From positions 1 to 64,000 of the forward strand of contig JAQWRY010000021.1 of assembly GCA_029243485.1 (NCBI GenBank): a DNA stretch of 64,000 nt. Direction: 5' to 3'. A model generated the notes under the pieces. It was not told the DNA's origin. It saw nothing but the letters and a program-made list of their open reading frames with translations, and made no database searches. Origin of the DNA: Candidatus Binatia bacterium. Its GTDB lineage: Bacteria; Desulfobacterota; Binatia; UBA12015. A program made the translations under genes and the position numbers. Below are positions 33,985 through 42,140 of the stretch, piece by piece (position 1 is the stretch's first letter; every line of letters begins with the position of its first letter).

Positions 33985-34881
33985 GTGGGGCTCAACCAGG
34001 GATTCCGATACCACGAGAGAGCCGGGCGCACGGACGCACCGCGCACTCTTCTCGACCACCTATCCCAGGTGCATCGACACTCCTCGCGGGACGAGTGGGA
34101 GCAGCGCATCTTTAGCGGGGAGGTCCAACTCCGAGACCGGACCGGCCGCCCCCTCGACGAGGTACGAGAAGGCGACGAGATCACCTGGGACCGCCCGCCG
34201 TGGGAAGAGTCCGACGTCCCCCGATGTTGCGCGCTTCTCTACCGCGACGCGGACCTCCTCGTCGTCGCCAAACCCCGCGGGCTTCCAACCGTGCCGGCCG
34301 GCGGTTTCCTCGAGAACACCCTGCTCGCCGTGGTCCGCCAACGGGAACCAACCGCGACGCCGATGCATCGACTGGGCCGTGGCACATCGGGCTTGGTCGT
34401 CTTCGGGCGCACCAAAGCCGCGCGCTCTGCGCTGGCTCGCTCGTGGCGGGACGGTACCGTGCAACGCACCTACCGTGGACTCGTCGAGGGCACGCCATCG
34501 CAAGCGGTCTTCACGATCGAAACACCCATCGGCTTGGTCGCACACACACGCCTCGGAACGGTCCACGGCGCGTCGGACGAGATTGGCGCGCGGGCCGCCC
34601 GAACCGACGTTCGCGTACTCCGCGTCGGTCCGGAGGGCACGGTCGTGGAGATCGACATCGAGACCGGACGGCCGGATCAGATCCGCATCCACCTCGCGTC
34701 GGCTAACCACCCGCTCGTCGGCGATCCGCTTTACGGCCCCGGGGGGATTCCGCACCCGGGATCCGAAGCCCTTCCCGGGGAGGGTGGCTATTGGCTTCAC
34801 GCCGCACGCCTCGCGTTCCCCCACCCGGCCTCTCGCGCGCAGGTCGTCGTCGAATGCGCTCCGCCCGCATGCCTCCGCTAG
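33985..34881 (+). CDS. RluA-family pseudouridine-synthase-like protein lacking the catalytic Asp
   Basis: This is a 298-aa protein with an S4-like N-terminal RNA-binding region (about 20-70, RIFSGEVQLRDRTGRPLDEV) and an RluA/RluD catalytic fold: LLYRDADLLVVAKPRGLPT (motif I) and ETGRPDQIRIHLASANHPLV with GDPLYG (motif III). In motif II the usual H-R-L-D-x-x-T-S-G is HRLGRGTSG: residue 131 is Gly (codon GGC) instead of the catalytic Asp. RluA-like subfamilies with this change may exist, so the enzyme may act differently, bind RNA without catalysis, or be inactive. The start is GTG 33985 with AGGA upstream. It is single, with no partner gene. Confidence 0.85.
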   Translation: MGLNQGFRYHERAGRTDAPRTLLDHLSQVHRHSSRDEWEQRIFSGEVQLRDRTGRPLDEVREGDEITWDRPPWEESDVPRCCALLYRDADLLVVAKPRGLPTVPAGGFLENTLLAVVRQREPTATPMHRLGRGTSGLVVFGRTKAARSALARSWRDGTVQRTYRGLVEGTPSQAVFTIETPIGLVAHTRLGTVHGASDEIGARAARTDVRVLRVGPEGTVVEIDIETGRPDQIRIHLASANHPLVGDPLYGPGGIPHPGSEALPGEGGYWLHAARLAFPHPASRAQVVVECAPPACLR

Positions 34882-34984
34882 TGCACCCGCAGCGCACTGG
34901 TCTCGGTCGCCAGCCCGCTTCGACGCCGAGCCGAAGCCCGGAGGTCAGGTGCCCGTCGTGGCGAGCGCTTCGAGAATGTCGTCG

Positions 34985-35170
34985 GGGCGTGGGCCAACCC
35001 GCCGACTCCCCTTTCGGCCGCGAGCGCTCCCGACATCAAGGCCAAGCTCCCAGAGGGCCATAGTGCCAGCGCGAAGTCGTTCAGGGCGCACCTCGACGGC
35101 TCCGATTTCCTTCCGCACCTGACCGGCAAGGCCGACAAAGGCCCCCGCAGGGAGTCGTGCGACAGACCCA
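34985..35170 (+). pseudogene. Fragment of an arylsulfatase C-terminal domain
   Basis: The plus-strand frame reads PPTPLSAASAPDIKAKLPEG, then FRAHLDGSDFLPHLTGKADK and GPRRE. This matches the part of arylsulfatases where 'P-T-L-L-A-A-A-G-x-P-D-I-K-x-K-L-x-E-G' leads to 'K-V-H-L-D-G-Y-x-L-L-P-x-L-x-G-x-x-x-x-x-P-R-x-E'. The catalytic N-terminus and the following W-K strand are missing. It is a second sulfatase relic in the window, unrelated in position to the one at 145-522. Confidence 0.65.
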
Positions 35171-35316
35171 CGATCCCGCTCTCATTGAAAATGGGATTGT
35201 TGAGCTGCGCATCGGTCGAAACGATCATCCGGAACGAGGCAGAACTAATTGTAGTCCGCGATAATTAGTTGCCGAACCGCTGTTCAGGCGCGGCGTCCGC
35301 ACGGAGATTCCGACCC

Positions 35317-36003
35317 TCAGAAGATGGAGAACCGAGGGCCTCGCGGCTGCGGAATCTTCTGGTCCTCGGGGAGCATGCAGAGTCGATCCATCCGTGTGGT
35401 GCTGCCGTCGGCGTACTCCCAGATCAGCTGGTCGCCCTCGAGGTAACGCTGGACCACGACGGGGCCCCAGCCGAACACGTGGAAATCCAGAACCCCGTCG
35501 TTCCAGATCATGCTGGCCGATGTCCGCCCGCAGTATTGTTCACCGCCGATCGTGAACAACACCGACCCCTGGGTGTCATTGGTGGTCTCGCCGAGCGTGC
35601 TGTTGGGGCCGGCGTCGTGAATGATGCCTGCAGAGGTAACCACCGTACGCCGACCGCATTGTTCCACGCGTTCGACGTGACCGACATGCCCACCCTCGAC
35701 GCCGATCCACAGACCACGAATATCCGCGGCGCCGTCCACGAGCGGCTCGGTACATTTCGCCAAGATCGGCAGAGGAAAGTGGCTGTAGCCGCAACCCGGC
35801 GTGTTGCCCTTCGGAATGTCCGCCGCCGTTTTCCCGCTGCCATCGAGCTCGCGCAACTCACAGTAGTCGACCGTGCTGCCATCGCCCGCGAGTGTCGCCG
35901 GATCCGTCGTCAGCGGCGGACGCGCGGAGAGATACAACTGCCAGAATGCCGCGAGGAACAAGACAACGACGGCAACGACGACCCGAAGGAACCATTTCTT
36001 CAC
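35317..36003 (-). CDS. Membrane-anchored protein of unknown function next to carotenoid oxygenase
   Basis: This is a 228-aa protein with an N-terminal signal anchor (residues 2-22, WFLRVVVAVVVLFLAAFWQL) and an extracytoplasmic, beta-rich domain. Features are four to five cysteines (DYCELRELDG, GCGYSHF, AKCTEPLVD, EQCGRR, QYCGRTSAS, LCMLPED) and a lipocalin-like run of short strands (VLFTIGGEQYCG, DFHVFGWGPVVVQRYLEGDQ). I do not recognise the family. The start is GTG 36003, chosen because the hydrophobic anchor follows at once and the frame upstream overlaps the neighbouring gene. It lies 22 bp after the carotenoid oxygenase stop on the same strand, so co-expression is likely. Confidence 0.6.
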   Translation of the reverse strand: MKKWFLRVVVAVVVLFLAAFWQLYLSARPPLTTDPATLAGDGSTVDYCELRELDGSGKTAADIPKGNTPGCGYSHFPLPILAKCTEPLVDGAADIRGLWIGVEGGHVGHVERVEQCGRRTVVTSAGIIHDAGPNSTLGETTNDTQGSVLFTIGGEQYCGRTSASMIWNDGVLDFHVFGWGPVVVQRYLEGDQLIWEYADGSTTRMDRLCMLPEDQKIPQPRGPRFSIF

Positions 36004-36025
36004 GAGACGCAACTCGGATTCGATC

Positions 36026-37501
36026 TCAGGGCTCGTCGATCCACATGCCGTGGAAGCCGGCCGGAACGCGCACGGGGATCTCCACGGTCGCCACTTTCTC
36101 CATGGCCTCGGCATCGTAGATGGCCAGATGACTGCGATTCGATCTCGCGTCGTGGCCGAAGCCCACGAGGTAGCCGTGATCCTCGGCGCTCCCGTCCGCG
36201 GCCGGCACGAAGTAGACCTCGTCGCTCGCGTGTCCGGCGGGCAGATCCAGTCGTTGCGACGAGCCTCGCTCCAGATCGTACTTGATCAGGCCATTCACAC
36301 CGCGGAGTACGCCTTCCGGGGTATCGACTCCGAAGTGAGCGGCGTAGCCGTATCGGTTCTTTCGGCCCAGTAGACTGCGGTCGAACTGAGGGAAGTCACA
36401 GATCTGTTCATCGAGCTGCTCTTCGCGCACAGTCCCCGCCGCGGGGTCGATCGTGTAGCGCCACAGATTACCGGTCTGCCAATTCGAGGGACCGCCCCGC
36501 CAGAGCTCGGGCATCCGTGCCACCTCCAACACGACCTTTCCGTCCTCGGTGTCGTGGGCGTTCATCGTGTGGACGATCATGCACTGGTCGATCTCCACCC
36601 ACACGACGTCCGCGTTACCACCGTTACGGGGCATGACGCCGAGTCGACTCGGGTGCTCATCATCCCAAGCGAGCGGGAATCCGGACGTGAGCAGGTCGAA
36701 GTCGAAACCGATCGGTACATCGATGAAAACAACGTGATTTTCGCTCACGGCGAAGTCATGCATCATGCTGAAGGCGGGCAGGTCGATCTTCTCACTGCGA
36801 ACGAGAACGCCGGCGGCGTTCACCTGATGGTAGGTGAGAAAGTCGCTGAAACCGTACCCGAAGAAGAGCATCTCGCCCGTGCGCGGGTCGACCTTGGGAT
36901 GGGCGGTCATGGCCGTCGTGAGCTTGCCGTCGTAGTCGTACCACCCGCGCGTCCCGAGCTCTCGATCGATCTCGTACGGCAGGCCCGTCTCGGCCACGGC
37001 CAGCACTCGACCGTCGTGCACCGCGATCGCGGTGTTCGCCTGATGAGCCGTACGCGAAGGCGGCCCGAGGCCGCCCTGCGGCGGGTCCGTCAGCAACTCG
37101 GTCTGGATGTAGCGATTCCGGTACCACTCGGCGGCACCATCGCGGATGCGGACACCGTGCAGCATTCCGTGACCGAAGAACCAGTGGGCGCTCTCTCCCG
37201 TGACCGGGTTGGGACCATTGCGCATGTAGACGCCATTAAGCTCGGGCGGAATCGACCCCACCACCTTCAGGTCAAGCACGTCGCGCTCCGCGTCGACCGG
37301 CGCGTAGTTTCCGTTCAGCCACCACGTCGCCGGATCTCCAACCGGGATCTCGGGGTCGACCACGCCGGGACGTTCCGCTCCCGAAGCGTCGAAGGGTGCA
37401 TCGACATCCGAGCAAGCGGCGAGCAGGCCGCTGCCCGCAAGAGCCGCCGCACCGGCGCCCGCGTAGTGTAGGGCCTCACGCCTCGAGTAGTTCTTCTTCA
37501 T
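36026..37501 (-). CDS. Exported carotenoid oxygenase (RPE65/CCO family)
   Basis: This is a 491-aa non-haem iron dioxygenase that cleaves carotenoids, stilbenes or related double bonds. A twin-arginine/lipoprotein leader (SRREALHYAGAGAAALAG, lipobox LLAAC) places it outside the cytoplasm, as in a minority of the family. The propeller contains the four expected iron-ligand histidines: TAHPKVDP, MMHDFAVSENH, VHTMNAHD and GFHGMW at the C-terminus. NGVYMRNGPNP and HWFFGHGMLHGV are characteristic of the N-terminal part. ATG 37501 has GGCAGGA eight bases upstream. A membrane-anchored protein gene follows and a large lipoprotein gene precedes it on the same strand, forming a possible cell-surface module. 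Confidence 0.92.
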   Translation of the reverse strand: MKKNYSRREALHYAGAGAAALAGSGLLAACSDVDAPFDASGAERPGVVDPEIPVGDPATWWLNGNYAPVDAERDVLDLKVVGSIPPELNGVYMRNGPNPVTGESAHWFFGHGMLHGVRIRDGAAEWYRNRYIQTELLTDPPQGGLGPPSRTAHQANTAIAVHDGRVLAVAETGLPYEIDRELGTRGWYDYDGKLTTAMTAHPKVDPRTGEMLFFGYGFSDFLTYHQVNAAGVLVRSEKIDLPAFSMMHDFAVSENHVVFIDVPIGFDFDLLTSGFPLAWDDEHPSRLGVMPRNGGNADVVWVEIDQCMIVHTMNAHDTEDGKVVLEVARMPELWRGGPSNWQTGNLWRYTIDPAAGTVREEQLDEQICDFPQFDRSLLGRKNRYGYAAHFGVDTPEGVLRGVNGLIKYDLERGSSQRLDLPAGHASDEVYFVPAADGSAEDHGYLVGFGHDARSNRSHLAIYDAEAMEKVATVEIPVRVPAGFHGMWIDEP

Positions 37502-37552
37502 CGCAGTTCCTGCCGGTACCATCGCATAGACCCTGCGCCTCCGCTAAAACGT

Positions 37553-40024
37553 TCATTCTGACTCCTCAACGTTCCTCCACGGATTCCACGCGTAGGTCCG
37601 AGTGTTTTCCCGCACGAAGACGCTAGCCGGCTCGCTCCCGATGAACACATCCCACGGTGTCGTGACCCGCTGAAGCTCGAACGCATCCCGCCCGGCGCGG
37701 ACACCCTCCTCTTCCATCGTCTGCCCGTCGTAAAAAACCTTGTCGCAGCTCCCGTTCCGTCTGCAGACCCAATCACCCGCCTCGACGAAGTCGAGCGTTG
37801 GAAGTGCGCTCTCCGTTTCGCCGAGCCGGATGTCGGCCTCGAACACGAGCGCACCGGATTGTAGCCGAGTTCGCAGCCGATTCGATGACAGCGTGTGCTC
37901 GACGACGCTCGGCAACCGAAGAATCAGCTCCGGATCGGCGGCGACCTCCTCGGTGAGCAGATCGATGATCAGCGCATGAGGACGCCCGTCGTCTCCTTTC
38001 ACGAAAACAGTCCACTCGGCACGAGTGCCGCTCGGCATTCCGTCCACGTCGTAGACACGAAGCGAGAGATAATAGTCGGCCTCGCCGTCACTCTCGAGAA
38101 GCCGCAGCGGTACGAGGCGGGTGTTCTCGGGCAACTCGAGGGCGTCCTCCAAGCCGCCGGGGTCGGTGATCACGAAGTTGAAGTACGCCGAGGGGACCGC
38201 CGTTCCGACCGTGAAGCCCGCGAGCGCGTCTCCTTCCCCCGCAACGGCAGCTTCCGCGATCCCGAGAACCGCGGCCGGGTAGAAGTTGTTCTTGAAGTCG
38301 ACCAACGACTGCAGATGATCCGCGGTGACGTCGAGGTATTCGGCATCGAGGTTCCACCACGGCGAGATCACGATCTCGAGGGGATTGAGATAGACGTAGG
38401 AGTGCTTGGGGACCGGCTTGAGGTACATGCTCCAGTGGCTGTTATCGGAGATCTCGATCTCGGCCTCGGGAATCCGGACTCCCTCGCGGTTGTGCACCGT
38501 CGCGTTGTACAGAGTGCGATCCGCCACGCCGTTTCCCCAATGGATGAAGTCGTTCGCGGCCACGAACCGCCGTGCGAACGCGACGCGAGCTTCGGGATCC
38601 TGGGGCCAAACGACCCTGGAGGAAAAGTAGAGTCGCTCCGCACCCCCGTCTCGATCTTCGACCCCCACGTACGAGACGATGCCCCCATCCTCGAACTCGT
38701 GCGAAACCGGTTCCGGGGAAGTGAGGAGGTTGACGGAGTCCGCGGAAACGTTGGCGGCCGCCGCCTGCACGACGAGAAAACGCGGATGGCCGTTCTCGGG
38801 ATCCTCGACGAAAACGGACCACTCAGCGCGCGCGCCGGCGACCAACCCTCCCGAGGAATTGTAGATGTTGAGCACGAGGAAGTACGTAGGCTCGTCGGTC
38901 TCGAGGATTCGCAGAGGAGCCAACACGAAGCCCTCGGGCAGCTCGCTCGCCTCGAACGCCGCGATCTCCGCCGGCCCCTTGAACTCGAAGTTGATAAAGA
39001 TGGAGTTCGGATTCCCGCCGACGTCGAAGTTCATCCAGGGCACGTTGCCCCCGTCGGAGACGCTCTCGGCGTAGTCCACCGCATCCATTGCGTGGACGAG
39101 CTTCTTCAGAAGAACGCGCGATTCCAGAACCTCTGCCGGAGTCTTCTCTAGAGACGAGCTCGGGATCTCCACATCGACCGTGCCGCTCTCCCCTACGGTC
39201 AGAGGCGCCGTACCCGTGCCCGCGATCAACGCGTTGAATCGCGCGACGTACTCGGCGGCATTGTCGCTGTGAATGCGGACCCGACCCTCGAACGAATTCG
39301 CCCCGAACGTGAGCGCACCACTGACGACCTGCGCCTGTCTCAACGTGGCGGCACCCGGCCCCTGCGCATCGACTCGTCCGTAGAGGGCCGGCAATCCCGA
39401 GAGGAATGCGAACGGCTCGGCTCCGTCCAAGGCGAAGAGGAAGGGGCCGATCTCACCCGCGCCAACGCCCGGATCCTCTCCTTGAAGAGTATCGATCGCC
39501 GCGTGGAGAGCGGCTTCGCGGCCGACGAGGAGGCGACCATCGGGGAGAAGGCTGAGCTGCAGGTCCGACTCGCGGTCGGCGTAGATCGTGTGGCCCTCAT
39601 ACGGCGCGGCCTCTGAGAGTTCCGCCCTGTCGAACAGATCGCCAAGCCTTCGGACCTGCAGTTTTGCGACGAGGAGGAACCCGTCCTGCACATCCGTGGT
39701 CTGGGCGAGAAGGACCCTCTCCATCGTCGCGGCGATGTCCGCACCCAGAGTGAACTGCTTGATCGTCTGGAAGGGGGCATTGAGCGCCGCATCCGCGCCT
39801 TTGCCGTGAAGAAGACCCATGACGGCTTCGGCCGCATCCCCGGAGAAGAGCGCGTCAATCTCCAGTTCGAGAATGGCCCGAGTACTCTCGGGCAAAACGG
39901 TACGGAGCGGCGGCGGATCGCCGACCGGCGGACTCACTGCGCCCGAACCATCATCGCCGCATGCGCTCAGAAACAGGACCGGCAACAGCAAGAGAATCAC
40001 AGAAAGGAGCCGCAGAGGTCCCAT
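37553..40024 (-). CDS. Large lipoprotein with an internally duplicated module
   Basis: This is an 823-aa exported lipoprotein (leader LLSVILLLLPVLFLSAC, lipobox Cys about 22). Residues about 40-270 form an N-terminal domain rich in LPESTRAILELEIDALF-type segments, resembling DUF3352-like proteins. Two homologous modules of about 230 residues follow (about 330-560 and 595-800). Each has a strand pattern F-N-F-x-x-x-D/G-P-x-x-x-x-x-x-E-L-P-E-x-x-x-L-x-P-L-R-x-L-E-x-D, then Y-x-L-x-L-x-x-Y-x-x-x-G-x-x-x-G-x-R-A-E-W-x-V-F-V, then a D/H-W-x-C/G-N-G segment. The modules recall acetoacetate-decarboxylase-like folds. ATG 40024 has GAAAGGG nine bases upstream. No orthologue is recognised. It precedes the carotenoid oxygenase on the same strand. 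Confidence 0.7.
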   Translation of the reverse strand: MGPLRLLSVILLLLPVLFLSACGDDGSGAVSPPVGDPPPLRTVLPESTRAILELEIDALFSGDAAEAVMGLLHGKGADAALNAPFQTIKQFTLGADIAATMERVLLAQTTDVQDGFLLVAKLQVRRLGDLFDRAELSEAAPYEGHTIYADRESDLQLSLLPDGRLLVGREAALHAAIDTLQGEDPGVGAGEIGPFLFALDGAEPFAFLSGLPALYGRVDAQGPGAATLRQAQVVSGALTFGANSFEGRVRIHSDNAAEYVARFNALIAGTGTAPLTVGESGTVDVEIPSSSLEKTPAEVLESRVLLKKLVHAMDAVDYAESVSDGGNVPWMNFDVGGNPNSIFINFEFKGPAEIAAFEASELPEGFVLAPLRILETDEPTYFLVLNIYNSSGGLVAGARAEWSVFVEDPENGHPRFLVVQAAAANVSADSVNLLTSPEPVSHEFEDGGIVSYVGVEDRDGGAERLYFSSRVVWPQDPEARVAFARRFVAANDFIHWGNGVADRTLYNATVHNREGVRIPEAEIEISDNSHWSMYLKPVPKHSYVYLNPLEIVISPWWNLDAEYLDVTADHLQSLVDFKNNFYPAAVLGIAEAAVAGEGDALAGFTVGTAVPSAYFNFVITDPGGLEDALELPENTRLVPLRLLESDGEADYYLSLRVYDVDGMPSGTRAEWTVFVKGDDGRPHALIIDLLTEEVAADPELILRLPSVVEHTLSSNRLRTRLQSGALVFEADIRLGETESALPTLDFVEAGDWVCRRNGSCDKVFYDGQTMEEEGVRAGRDAFELQRVTTPWDVFIGSEPASVFVRENTRTYAWNPWRNVEESE

Positions 40025-40147
40025 GGGTCGCGACCCTTTCAAGGAAGGAAACGAATGACTAGGGCCATCGGCCTAAAAAGCGCATGGACTCAGCCGATCC
40101 GAATTCTCCGGGGTAGATCGGCGGCCCGCGCGGTGTAGTCTCCTTCC

Positions 40148-40744
40148 ATGCAAGAGCCCCTTCCCGGAATCTTCACGTGGGCAGCATTGTCCGAGCCACA
40201 CGGGTACGACTTCAACGGCACCGTCGTCCTGCATCCCGAGGGAAACCTCTGCATCGACCCGGTCGAACCGAGCACAGACGTGCTCGACCAACTCGACCGA
40301 CTCGGCATCTCCCGGATTCTCGTCACCAACCGCAACCACACGCGCGGTGCGAACGCGGTGCGAGATCGAACGGGAGCACGGCTCGCACTCCACCCGGCAG
40401 ACGCGCCACATGCTCGTGAGCAGGGTGTGCCGCCGGACGACGAGTTGGCAATCGGGCAGCGCGTCGGGCCGTTTACCGTAGTACCCGTGCCCGGAAAATC
40501 TCCGGGCGAGATCGCCCTCCACGATCCGGACCGTCGGATCCTGGTCGTCGGCGACGTGCTCATCGGAAACCCGCCCGGTGGACTCTCCTTGCTCCCGGAG
40601 AAGGTCATGGACGACCCAGCCTTGCTTCGCAAAAGCGTCTCTAGCCTCCTTGAGATCGACTTCGACGTGGTGCTGGTGGGTGACGGCGTTTCGGTCCTCA
40701 CCGGCGCCAAGGAGCGACTTCGCGAGTTGGTAGCGGGCTTCTAG
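40148..40744 (+). CDS. Metallo-beta-lactamase-fold protein with degenerate metal site
   Basis: This is a 198-aa MBL-fold protein. The strand pattern and the loops after VVLHPEGNLCIDPVE, ISRILVTNRNHTRGANAVRD and DRRILVVGDVLIGNPPGG are those of glyoxalase-II-like hydrolases. The H-x-H-x-D-H metal motif is replaced by N61-R62-N63-H64-T65-R66, and the second histidine (P-G-H-x-P-G) is Lys117 in VPGKSPGE. Asp136 remains. The protein is therefore unlikely to bind two zinc ions in the usual way. It could be a scaffold, a nucleic-acid- or lipid-binding member, or an enzyme with a new site. It is transcribed divergently from the large lipoprotein. Confidence 0.7.
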   Translation: MQEPLPGIFTWAALSEPHGYDFNGTVVLHPEGNLCIDPVEPSTDVLDQLDRLGISRILVTNRNHTRGANAVRDRTGARLALHPADAPHAREQGVPPDDELAIGQRVGPFTVVPVPGKSPGEIALHDPDRRILVVGDVLIGNPPGGLSLLPEKVMDDPALLRKSVSSLLEIDFDVVLVGDGVSVLTGAKERLRELVAGF

Positions 40745-40906
40745 GCGGCGGAGAACCCAGGGGCGACACGAGCACGGGCCCATGGGATCCGAGACCGAAC
40801 ACGACTCCTCGTCCGTTTCGGGGACGTCGCAGTTGATCGGATCGCGCGCCACTGCGCAGGTCTCGCACCCTCATGCTAGGGCCTTCTCGAACTACGGAGG
40901 CATGCA

Positions 40907-41914
40907 GTGAACTCGTACAGGATCAAAACCGCATTCATCGGACTCAAACGCTTGGCCACTCTGCCCGAAGAGGACAAGCAGGCATGTATCGACGCGTATA
41001 AGTTCTTCCAACGAATGCAGGCCGGCGAGAAGACCGAGACCGCAGACGAGACGAAGGCGGTCGCGGACTACTACAAAGTCCTGAACAACATGCTTTCGGT
41101 CTTCGACCTGGAGAAGCTCTACATCCCTCCACAGCTCGATGAGTCCGAGGGCTTGTACGGGAATCAGCTGCTGTGCGAGCAAGCCGTGCTGAAGGAGATG
41201 GAACTGAAGGACCCTGCGGGTTCTCACCTCCTGGACATGGGATGCGGGCGCGGACGAATCTCCCACTACTTCGCCACGATGACCGGCGGCCAGGTCTCCG
41301 GCTACAACATCGATCCGAATCAGATCGAAAATGCGATCGACTGGGCCGCGGAATGTGCGATGAGTGACCGGCTCCACTTCAAAGTCGGCAACCACCACAA
41401 CCCGCTCGAGTACGAATCCGAGACCTTCGACGGATGCTTCTCCTTCCAGGCCGTTTGGCCGTTCTTCAAGAAGGACGAGTTGGATGCCCACGCGAGAGAG
41501 ATGTACCGCGTGCTGAAACCCGGAACTCGGTACGCCTGCTCCGAGTATCTGCTGAGCCCTTACTTCGATTGGAACAACGAAGAGCACGCGGCCCTTCACC
41601 GATCGTTCCTGCCGACTCTCGCAGCGACGCAATCCATGTATCCGGCCGACGTGTGTGCCGCCCTGGAGAGGGCCGGATTCGAGATTCTCCTCTCGGCGCC
41701 GTCGAAGAGCGAAGCCTGGCCGCTCTGCGAGCAAAAGCGAGACTTGATCCTCATGGGTCGGAGAGCGGTTCGTGGTCTCCAGGCGATTCGCGTCTTGCCC
41801 CCGTGGGTCGAAGAGTCTCTCGATCTTCTTCAAACCGGCGGGCAGGCCTGGACGGACGCCGAGAAGGCCAAGATCGCGGATCTGAATTGGAGGATCGTCG
41901 CGGAGAAGCGGTAG
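40907..41914 (+). CDS. SAM-dependent methyltransferase related to sterol C24-methyltransferases
   Basis: This is a class I methyltransferase of 335 aa. Motif I is LLDMGCGRGRISHYFA, followed by VSGYNIDPNQIENAIDWA, a segment close to the 'G-I-N-x-x-x-x-Q-x-x-x-A' of sterol 24-C- and related methyltransferases. Upstream, ADYYKVLNNMLSVFDLEKLY and ESEGLYGNQLLCEQAVLKEM also recall that family (Y-Y-x-x-x-x-D...E...H/N-E-x-x-L). FDGCFSFQAVWPF and MYRVLKPGTRYACSEYLLSP complete the Rossmann fold. The start is GTG 40907, preceded by GGAGG seven bases away. Sterol methylation is plausible but the acceptor could be another isoprenoid. No other sterol gene is visible. Confidence 0.78.
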   Translation: MNSYRIKTAFIGLKRLATLPEEDKQACIDAYKFFQRMQAGEKTETADETKAVADYYKVLNNMLSVFDLEKLYIPPQLDESEGLYGNQLLCEQAVLKEMELKDPAGSHLLDMGCGRGRISHYFATMTGGQVSGYNIDPNQIENAIDWAAECAMSDRLHFKVGNHHNPLEYESETFDGCFSFQAVWPFFKKDELDAHAREMYRVLKPGTRYACSEYLLSPYFDWNNEEHAALHRSFLPTLAATQSMYPADVCAALERAGFEILLSAPSKSEAWPLCEQKRDLILMGRRAVRGLQAIRVLPPWVEESLDLLQTGGQAWTDAEKAKIADLNWRIVAEKR

Positions 41915-42140
41915 TCGAAAAACCCACTTCCGGGCTTCAGTGGTCGAGGTATGTCGCTCATACCCACCCCTGGGTCCCTCGCTCGGTGCTCCGCGAGAGC
42001 TTCCGCGGAGACCGCGTTGCCGCTGATCGCACCGGGCGACCCCGACGGCAGCCGGCGATACCGCATTCGGGCTGATCTACGTCGCGTACTTACTCGGCTG
42101 GCAAAACGCGCACACCCCGCGCGTGTGGTACCCAGCCGGG

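Noticed and set aside
40745-40906. Cys-rich minus-strand frame (NCDVPETDEESCSVSDP, CSCRPWVL)
   Set aside because: It may be the end of a lost exported protein, but it is too short and lacks a start or family motif.
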